NCBI GenBank assembly: GCA_036489885.1
Contig: DASXEW010000003.1
Location: forward strand, 1,550,001-1,614,000
DNA: 64,000 bases
Direction: 5' to 3'
From: Candidatus Baltobacteraceae bacterium
GTDB taxonomy: Bacteria > Vulcanimicrobiota > Vulcanimicrobiia > Vulcanimicrobiales > Vulcanimicrobiaceae
A model generated the notes under the pieces. That model had not been told where the DNA came from. It did no database searches and worked only from the letters and a program-made list of their open reading frames with translations. This document shows, one piece after another, positions 59,375 to 64,000 of the stretch (the first letter of the stretch is position 1; each line of letters starts with the position of its first letter). A program made the translations under genes and the position numbers.

Positions 59375-60066
59375 TTCAGGATGTACACGTGCACGGGACG
59401 TGCACCGAACTCAAACGCCGCTGCCGATGAATCGAAGCCCAGATCGATGCGATTGCCTCGAATTGCTCCACCGGTGTCGCCCGCGATCGCGGGACCGTAA
59501 CCCTTGATGTACAGATGCGTGCCCAGCGGAATCACGCGTGGATCGACGGCGACAACACCGAATCCGGCGTGCACGCCCGACTTCGTCATCCCGGAACATC
59601 CGTAACAATCGGCGGTATAAGCCGTAGCGAACATTTCAAGCGCGGCGTTTGCGAGGCGCATCGTGCCTTCAAAACCGCGTTTTGCAAGCTGCGCGTAATG
59701 TTCGTACGCCAAAATGCCGCTGATGACGACTTTCGGCTTTCCACGCTGAATTATGCGTGACGATATGACTTTCACTTGTACACGCGCATTGTCGTCCGAA
59801 CGCCGAAATGACAGAATTTTTTCGCGAATCGTCGGCGTTCCGGCGCTTACGACTTTCGATCGCGTCGGCGGAAGAAAAATCGAAAGGCGATGTTCGATGA
59901 TCGGATTCGTTTTGACCCGTATGCGCTGCGTCCAATGCGAGACGTGCGCGACGCTGGCAGTATGCGACCGCTCGGCTAGTGCGACGACCCTATTCTGCAC
60001 GATGGGAACGGAGACGAGCGGAAGCACGATACCTACCGATAGCATGCCTGTGGCGAGAAACCGCAT
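59371..60066 (-). CDS. 3D-domain (YabE/RpfB-like) wall-active protein
   Basis: A 231-aa protein with an N-terminal transmembrane or signal segment and a C-terminal 3D domain (AVDPRVIPLGTHLYIKGYGP, then IAGDTGGAIRGNRIDLGF), with the three conserved aspartates of MltA/YabE-type peptidoglycan-active domains. The middle part (residues 50-130) is not recognised. It lies upstream of rsmA, the context of Bacillus yabE. It likely acts on peptidoglycan. The ATG at 60066 is used. Confidence 0.82.
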   Translation of the reverse strand: MRFLATGMLSVGIVLPLVSVPIVQNRVVALAERSHTASVAHVSHWTQRIRVKTNPIIEHRLSIFLPPTRSKVVSAGTPTIREKILSFRRSDDNARVQVKVISSRIIQRGKPKVVISGILAYEHYAQLAKRGFEGTMRLANAALEMFATAYTADCYGCSGMTKSGVHAGFGVVAVDPRVIPLGTHLYIKGYGPAIAGDTGGAIRGNRIDLGFDSSAAAFEFGARPVHVYILK

Positions 60067-60312
60067 CGATGCGGCTTTAGTCGTCCCCTCGTTCAGAAAC
60101 CGGCTCCTTCGTCTGTGCGTGTTGGTTCGAAGTTACGCAGTAAGCTGCCGTAACTGGACAGTGGCGAAAGCGGGGCGGAGTCCTTGGACTCGGTGAGTGA
60201 TTCCCCAGTGGCGTCGCCCTTCGCAGGGAAGGTGGAGGGCGAACGGCGGTACGATAGCACAATCGTAAACCGTCCGTCAAATCCGGGTGTCGGAGCCCAG
60301 CTGTTGCTACGT

Positions 60313-61410
60313 ATGAAGATCGGGATATTTTCTGAGTGTTACCATCCGATTGCGAACGGTGTCGTCGCTAGCATCGACGCGCTCTGCGATGGTCTACGAA
60401 TTGCAGGACACGATGCATTTGTTGTTGCTCCGTCCGGTCGCTCCGCAGTTTGCGTGCCGTCGCTTCCGTTGCCGACGCGAACGGCATATCGTCTCGTTCT
60501 TCCGTTACTCGATCGACGTGCGCGCGCGCACGTAAGAAGCTTCGACGTAATTCACACGCACTCGCCGTTTGTTACTGGATGGATGGGCGTGCGTTTAGCG
60601 CGCAGACACGGCATTCCACTCGTGTTTACGTATCATACGCAGCTTGAAGAATACGCGCATTACGTTCCGTTCGAGCGGACCGCGACGCGCCGCGCTGCGA
60701 CGACTTTGACGCGCACGTACGCGAACTTAGCCGACAGGGTTATCGTCCCGACATCCGCGATGGAGGCTCGGCTCCGGGGGCTCGGGGTAACTGCTCCGAT
60801 TGCAGTCATCCCGACCGGCATCGACGTCGAACGCTTTGCCGCCGGCCGGCGCAGTGACACACTCCGCGCACGCTTCGGGGCCTCGAAGCTTGTTCTGCTC
60901 GTTTCGCGCCTGGCACGAGAGAAGAACATCGATCTCGCGATTCAAGCGCTGGGGGGCCTCGAGGATCCCGGCGTTCACCTGGCCCTGGCCGGAGACGGTC
61001 CGGAGCGGGCAGGGCTGGCAGAGCTGGCCCGCGCGGCGGGTGTCGAGGAGCGGGTTCATTTCCTCGGCCACATCCCCCGGATGGAATTGCCGGATCTCTA
61101 TGCCTCCTGCGATGCGTTCGTCTTTCCGAGCTTCACCGAGACGCAGGGCCTCGTGCTGGCCGAAGCGCTGGTCTGTGGGCTTCCCGTCGTCGCCGTGGAC
61201 ACTCCGCAGAGCCGGGACGCGCTGGAGGGCCACGGACTGCTCGTTAGCCCACACTCAGATGCCGTGGCGTGGGGGATCGGCGAGGCACTTCGTATTGAAC
61301 CGAATCAGAGTGCCGCGCATTTGGCACTCAAGCGGTTTAGTCTTGGATTACAGGCTGACCGCACCATAGAAATCTACCAGGGGCTCCTGGCGGAGCGGAG
61401 GACAGCCTGA
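60313..61410 (+). CDS. GT4 family glycosyltransferase (PimB-like)
   Basis: A 365-aa GT4 enzyme. The N-terminal lobe (MKIGIFSECYHPIANGVVAS; FDVIHTHSPFVTGWMGVRLA) and C-terminal lobe (LVSRLAREKNIDLAIQALGG; FPSFTETQGLVLAEALVCGL) resemble mannosyl/glucosyl transferases for phospholipid or glycolipid heads. The ATG at 60313 gives the typical start; the frame upstream through the 60184 region has no family similarity. It is preceded by a 246-bp gap in which I see no clear promoter or RNA. Confidence 0.87.
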   Translation: MKIGIFSECYHPIANGVVASIDALCDGLRIAGHDAFVVAPSGRSAVCVPSLPLPTRTAYRLVLPLLDRRARAHVRSFDVIHTHSPFVTGWMGVRLARRHGIPLVFTYHTQLEEYAHYVPFERTATRRAATTLTRTYANLADRVIVPTSAMEARLRGLGVTAPIAVIPTGIDVERFAAGRRSDTLRARFGASKLVLLVSRLAREKNIDLAIQALGGLEDPGVHLALAGDGPERAGLAELARAAGVEERVHFLGHIPRMELPDLYASCDAFVFPSFTETQGLVLAEALVCGLPVVAVDTPQSRDALEGHGLLVSPHSDAVAWGIGEALRIEPNQSAAHLALKRFSLGLQADRTIEIYQGLLAERRTA

Positions 61411-61449
61411 CAGTCAGATCGAACATATGTTCGATAACGAAAGTCAGTG

Positions 61450-61875
61450 ATGAAACCGAGAAAGCCGAATTTCAAGCAAATCCACTACGTCGCGATCGCA
61501 TACGCTGCGAATCTGCAGGGCGACGGCGTCGCGTACGCCGAGATCGCGGGCGAAAACGAGCCGCGGCGGATTGCATTTCGGCTCGAGCGCTATCCCGCGC
61601 TCCTCGGTCGCGAAATCGGCTACGCTGCCTTGATTGCGGTTGCAACTGCTCTGCGCGCCGAGGGCTTCCGAGCCGTTCGCCTGGCCATCCCCGACGAGCG
61701 CGTCATCGAGGACCTCGAACAGCGCCGTCAGTTGCCGCAAGCGCTCGCATTGCAGTACGTTCAGTTGAAATGCCGGCTGAACATGTTCTCGCGCGTTGAC
61801 GTCATCGTCGCGAATCCGTCCGACGATCTTTGCGCACGCGCGCGTGCGGAGGTCGAGCTCGCCATCGCGGCCTAA
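61450..61875 (+). CDS. hypothetical protein, possibly degenerate RNase H-like
   Basis: A 141-aa protein with an alpha/beta pattern. The order of a strand region (VAIAYAANLQGDGVAYAEIA), a helix (GYAALIAVATALRAEGFRAV) and LAIPDERVIEDLEQRR resembles an RNase H-like fold, but catalytic acidic residues are not clearly in place. This is weak inference from pattern. GTG at 61447 and ATG at 61450 are both possible starts. It precedes a DNA glycosylase gene by about 16 bp. Confidence 0.5.
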   Translation: MKPRKPNFKQIHYVAIAYAANLQGDGVAYAEIAGENEPRRIAFRLERYPALLGREIGYAALIAVATALRAEGFRAVRLAIPDERVIEDLEQRRQLPQALALQYVQLKCRLNMFSRVDVIVANPSDDLCARARAEVELAIAA

Positions 61876-61891
61876 ACGCATCACACGTGCG

Positions 61892-62461
61892 ATGCTTCCC
61901 GTGGATACAGTCGAGCTTTCGAAATTTCTGATCGGCAAGTTGCTCGTGTCGCGCATCGGCGGGACACGCAGTACTGCGCGTATCGTTGAAGTCGAGGCCT
62001 ACGTTACGGGCGATCCGGCCTCGCATGCCTTTCGTGGAATCACGAAACGCAACAAGGTGATGTTCGGCCGGCGCGGTTTTGCGTACGTTTACCGTATCTA
62101 CGGAACCAGCTGGTGCTTGAACGTCACCAGCGCCAAGCCCGGAGTCGGCGAAGCGGTACTCATCCGCGCGCTCGAACCCGTTGCGGGAATCGACGCAATG
62201 CGCGCAAGGCGTCCCAGTGTCGCCGATCGCGATCTCCTGCGCGGTCCCGGCCGGTTGTGCGCCGCGCTCGGGATCGACGGCGCTGTCGATGGTTTGGATT
62301 TGTGCGCTGCGCGCTCGCCGCTCGCGTTGTTCGATGATGCAGTCGCGCTTCCGATCGGCGTCTCGACGCGCATCGGTTTGACGAAGGCTGCCGAACGCGC
62401 GCTGCGCTATTATGCGCGCGGCAGCAAGTGGCTGAGCGGACGCGCTTCACTATCGCCATGA
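61892..62461 (+). CDS. 3-methyladenine DNA glycosylase (AAG/MPG type)
   Basis: A 189-aa alkyladenine glycosylase that removes alkylated or deaminated purines for base-excision repair. GKLLVSRIGGTRSTARIVEV, then EAYVTGDPASHAFRG, FGRRGFAYVYRIYGTSWCLN, and LLRGPGRLCAALGI are the active-site blocks; Glu in VEVEAY is the catalytic residue and Tyr in YVYRIYG intercalates. The ATG at 61892 gives a normal length. It overlaps the pseudouridine synthase gene by 4 bp. Confidence 0.88.
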   Translation: MLPVDTVELSKFLIGKLLVSRIGGTRSTARIVEVEAYVTGDPASHAFRGITKRNKVMFGRRGFAYVYRIYGTSWCLNVTSAKPGVGEAVLIRALEPVAGIDAMRARRPSVADRDLLRGPGRLCAALGIDGAVDGLDLCAARSPLALFDDAVALPIGVSTRIGLTKAAERALRYYARGSKWLSGRASLSP

Positions 62462-63273
62462 GGCTGCAACGTTATCTCGCGCTTGCGGGAATCGCATCAC
62501 GGCGCGCCGCGGAAGAAATGATCGTCGGCGGTAAGGTTCGCGTGAACGGCAAACTCGTGCGCGAGCTCGGTTCGCGCGTCGAAGACGGCGATCGCGTCGA
62601 GTTCGACGGCCGCACGGTCGTCATGCCGCAACGCGAAGTCTTAGTGTTGAACAAACCCGTCGGAGTCGTCACGACGATGAGCGATCCGGAAGGCCGGCGC
62701 ACCGTCGAAGATCTCGTGCGGGCGGAGCGCGGTCCGAAAGCGGCACGCCTCGTTCCGGTCGGGCGCTTGGATTACGATACGTCGGGCGTGCTGCTATTGA
62801 CCAACGACGGCGATCTAGCGTACGCGTTGACGCATCCGCGTTTCGGCGTCGACAAAGTCTATCGCGCGACTCTGCGTGGCCGGCTCGAGCCCGAGGCCGT
62901 TGAAAAGCTGCGCGTCGGCATTTTCCTGGAAGGCCGCCGCACGTCGCCCGCGGCGTTGCGGGTCGTTACGGTTGCACGTGATCGTTCGGTCATCGATCTC
63001 ACGTTGCACGAGGGCCGGTACCGGCAAGTGCGCCGGATGTTCGAGGCGGTCGGCCATCCGCTCGTTGCGCTCGAACGCTTGAGTTTTGGTCCGGTGAGCC
63101 TGGGCTCACTGCGGCCCGCGCATCTCCGCGAGCTCTCACCTCGTGAACGCAAGGCGCTCGATGTGCTTCTCCTGAACTCGCGCGGAGATGCCGGACGGGC
63201 TAAGGGTACGGGGAATTCGCGGCGCGACGCAGGCCGTAAGCGACGATCGCGAGGCGATACTCAGCGCGACTGA
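62458..63273 (+). CDS. 23S rRNA pseudouridine synthase, RluB/RsuA family
   Basis: A 271-aa enzyme with an N-terminal S4 RNA-binding domain (MRLQRYLALAGIASRRAAEE) and a catalytic domain (PVGRLDYDTSGVLLLTNDGD), where Asp in RLDYDT is the nucleophile. RluB modifies U2605 of 23S rRNA; RsuA and RluE/F are close relatives. It starts with ATG in an ATGA overlap. The C-terminal basic extension (SRRDAGRKRRSRGDTQR) overlaps the chorismate mutase gene by 86 bp. Confidence 0.88.
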   Translation: MRLQRYLALAGIASRRAAEEMIVGGKVRVNGKLVRELGSRVEDGDRVEFDGRTVVMPQREVLVLNKPVGVVTTMSDPEGRRTVEDLVRAERGPKAARLVPVGRLDYDTSGVLLLTNDGDLAYALTHPRFGVDKVYRATLRGRLEPEAVEKLRVGIFLEGRRTSPAALRVVTVARDRSVIDLTLHEGRYRQVRRMFEAVGHPLVALERLSFGPVSLGSLRPAHLRELSPRERKALDVLLLNSRGDAGRAKGTGNSRRDAGRKRRSRGDTQRD

Positions 63274-63565
63274 AAAAATGCTGATTGCAATCCGCGAGCG
63301 GAACAAGTTCGAGCTCGAAGATGTCGCATCGGCATTGTTCACGGTTACGCCCGACCTGCGAGCCGGTTTCCCCGCGTCCGCGGCGCGTCGTCTGGGTTGG
63401 ACGAGCATCCCGCTTCTCAATTTCACGGAGATCCCTGTTCCCGGCGATTTGCCGCGCTGCATTCGCACGATGATCCTCATTAATACGACGCTCGCACAGC
63501 ACGAGATCGTGCACGTCTACCTCGAGGGTGCCGTCGCACTGCGACCGGACTTGCAACGCCAGTGA
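63188..63565 (+). CDS. aroH: chorismate mutase, AroH type
   Basis: A 125-aa monofunctional AroH-fold chorismate mutase, converting chorismate to prephenate. RVRGIRGATQAVSDDREAIL at the start, VTPDLRAGFPASAARRLGWT, and EIPVPGDLPRCIRTMILINT match the family's active site (Arg and Glu residues). It overlaps rluB by 86 bp and the tyrA gene by 4 bp, so aroH-tyrA form a coupled pair toward tyrosine or phenylalanine. The ATG at 63188 is chosen; it is early enough to include the first strand. Confidence 0.88.
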   Translation: MPDGLRVRGIRGATQAVSDDREAILSATEKMLIAIRERNKFELEDVASALFTVTPDLRAGFPASAARRLGWTSIPLLNFTEIPVPGDLPRCIRTMILINTTLAQHEIVHVYLEGAVALRPDLQRQ

Positions 63566-64000
63566 GCTTCGACGGCCCGCTCGGAGTCGCGGGCGTCGGG
63601 TTGATCGGCGGTTCGATCGCGTTACGGGCCCGCAAGGTGGGGATTGAGGTCGCCGGTTTCGATGCGAACCCGTCGGCTGCGGATCTCGTCGATCGAAGCG
63701 TCGACTCGCTCGAGGCGCTGGCGCGCGTCTCGAAAACGCTTGTGATAGCACTGCCGCTGGACGCAACGCTGACCGCGATCGATGCCCTGCGTGCACTCGA
63801 TGCTCCGGCTCTCGTCTTCGACGTCGCATCGGTGAAGGTTCCCGTCGTCGATCGTTCTGCCGGATGGAAGAAGTTCGTCGCGACGCATCCGATCGCCGGA
63901 GCCGAGCAACGCGGGCCGAGTGCCGCGCGGGACGATTTGTTCGAGGGACGCGTGTGGACGTACGTGCCGAGCGATCGCGAGCGCGACGCAGCGATCGAGA
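63562..64000 (+). CDS. tyrA: prephenate dehydrogenase (TyrA), 3'-truncated by the window end
   Basis: The GTG at 63562 overlaps the aroH stop (GTGA). The frame is open to the end of the window (146 residues seen). The NAD-binding GVGLIGGSIAL lies in GVAGVGLIGGSIALRARKVG, followed by FDANPSAADL, LVIALPLDATLTAIDAL, DVASVKVPVV and ATHPIAGAEQRGPSAARDDL. The His/Gly block after the cofactor fold is typical of prephenate dehydrogenase. It makes 4-hydroxyphenylpyruvate or arogenate products for tyrosine. Confidence 0.88.
   Translation, partial: MSFDGPLGVAGVGLIGGSIALRARKVGIEVAGFDANPSAADLVDRSVDSLEALARVSKTLVIALPLDATLTAIDALRALDAPALVFDVASVKVPVVDRSAGWKKFVATHPIAGAEQRGPSAARDDLFEGRVWTYVPSDRERDAAIE

Overview
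This is 64 kb of GC-rich, gene-dense bacterial chromosome. Intergenic gaps are short, ATGA-type stop/start overlaps are common, and there are many convergent tail overlaps. No rRNA, phage, insertion sequence or CRISPR array is visible. The gene complement (FtsH, SmpB, TilS, SerS, RsmA, FumC, MoeA, HisC, AroH, TyrA) is ordinary for a free-living heterotroph. The lineage cannot be fixed from sequence alone; a deep, poorly sampled phylum such as Eremiobacterota fits the style, but this is a guess.

Layout. 0-7.8 kb: a truncated P-loop ATPase, fumarase, a secreted TPR protein, aldo/keto reductase plus RidA, a PLP decarboxylase, a DUF3465 lipoprotein and a VOC protein. 7.8-24.8 kb: the centrepiece, an island in which six separate RNA leaders match the fluoride (crcB-motif) riboswitch. 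The leaders lie on both strands, and each ends in a helix that can hide the ribosome binding site of the next gene. They precede (1) a metallophosphoesterase, (2) an operon of an unknown protein, two MutS-like ATPases and a frameshifted phosphoglycerate-mutase-like gene, (3) a 49-aa ORF, a Nudix hydrolase and an MFS transporter, (4) a dynamin-like GTPase and a coiled-coil protein, (5) a six-gene Hyf/Ehr-type membrane complex, and (6) a lone 58-aa membrane protein. No CrcB/Fluc or CLC-F gene is visible. The Hyf-like complex keeps the Glu/Lys residues of proton-pumping subunits but has lost all four [NiFe] ligand cysteines and most proximal-cluster cysteines, so it is probably an ion-moving module and not a hydrogenase.

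24.8-31.2 kb: an EamA transporter, a glutamine-synthetase-like ligase with a PucR-type regulator, then an NRAMP-like transporter and an MgtE-type sensor protein behind a clear M-box Mg2+ riboswitch with its own promoter. 31.2-40.1 kb: inositol monophosphatase, MATE exporter, site-2 protease, a TPR/ATP-grasp fusion, a tartrate-dehydratase-like enzyme, a ring-cleavage-type VOC protein, a GreA-like factor and a PilZ protein. 40.2-64 kb: tRNA-Ser and mostly housekeeping genes, with tandem M16-like proteins that lack the zinc motif, three glycosyltransferases, and the start of an AroH-TyrA pair cut by the window end.

A second theme is translation initiation. Five genes with recognisable N-termini (inositol monophosphatase, SerS, TilS, a glycosyltransferase, RsmA) have no ATG/GTG/TTG upstream of their conserved start. 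They appear to begin at CTG, ATT or ATA, in two cases in CTGA or ATAG overlaps that mimic ATGA coupling.
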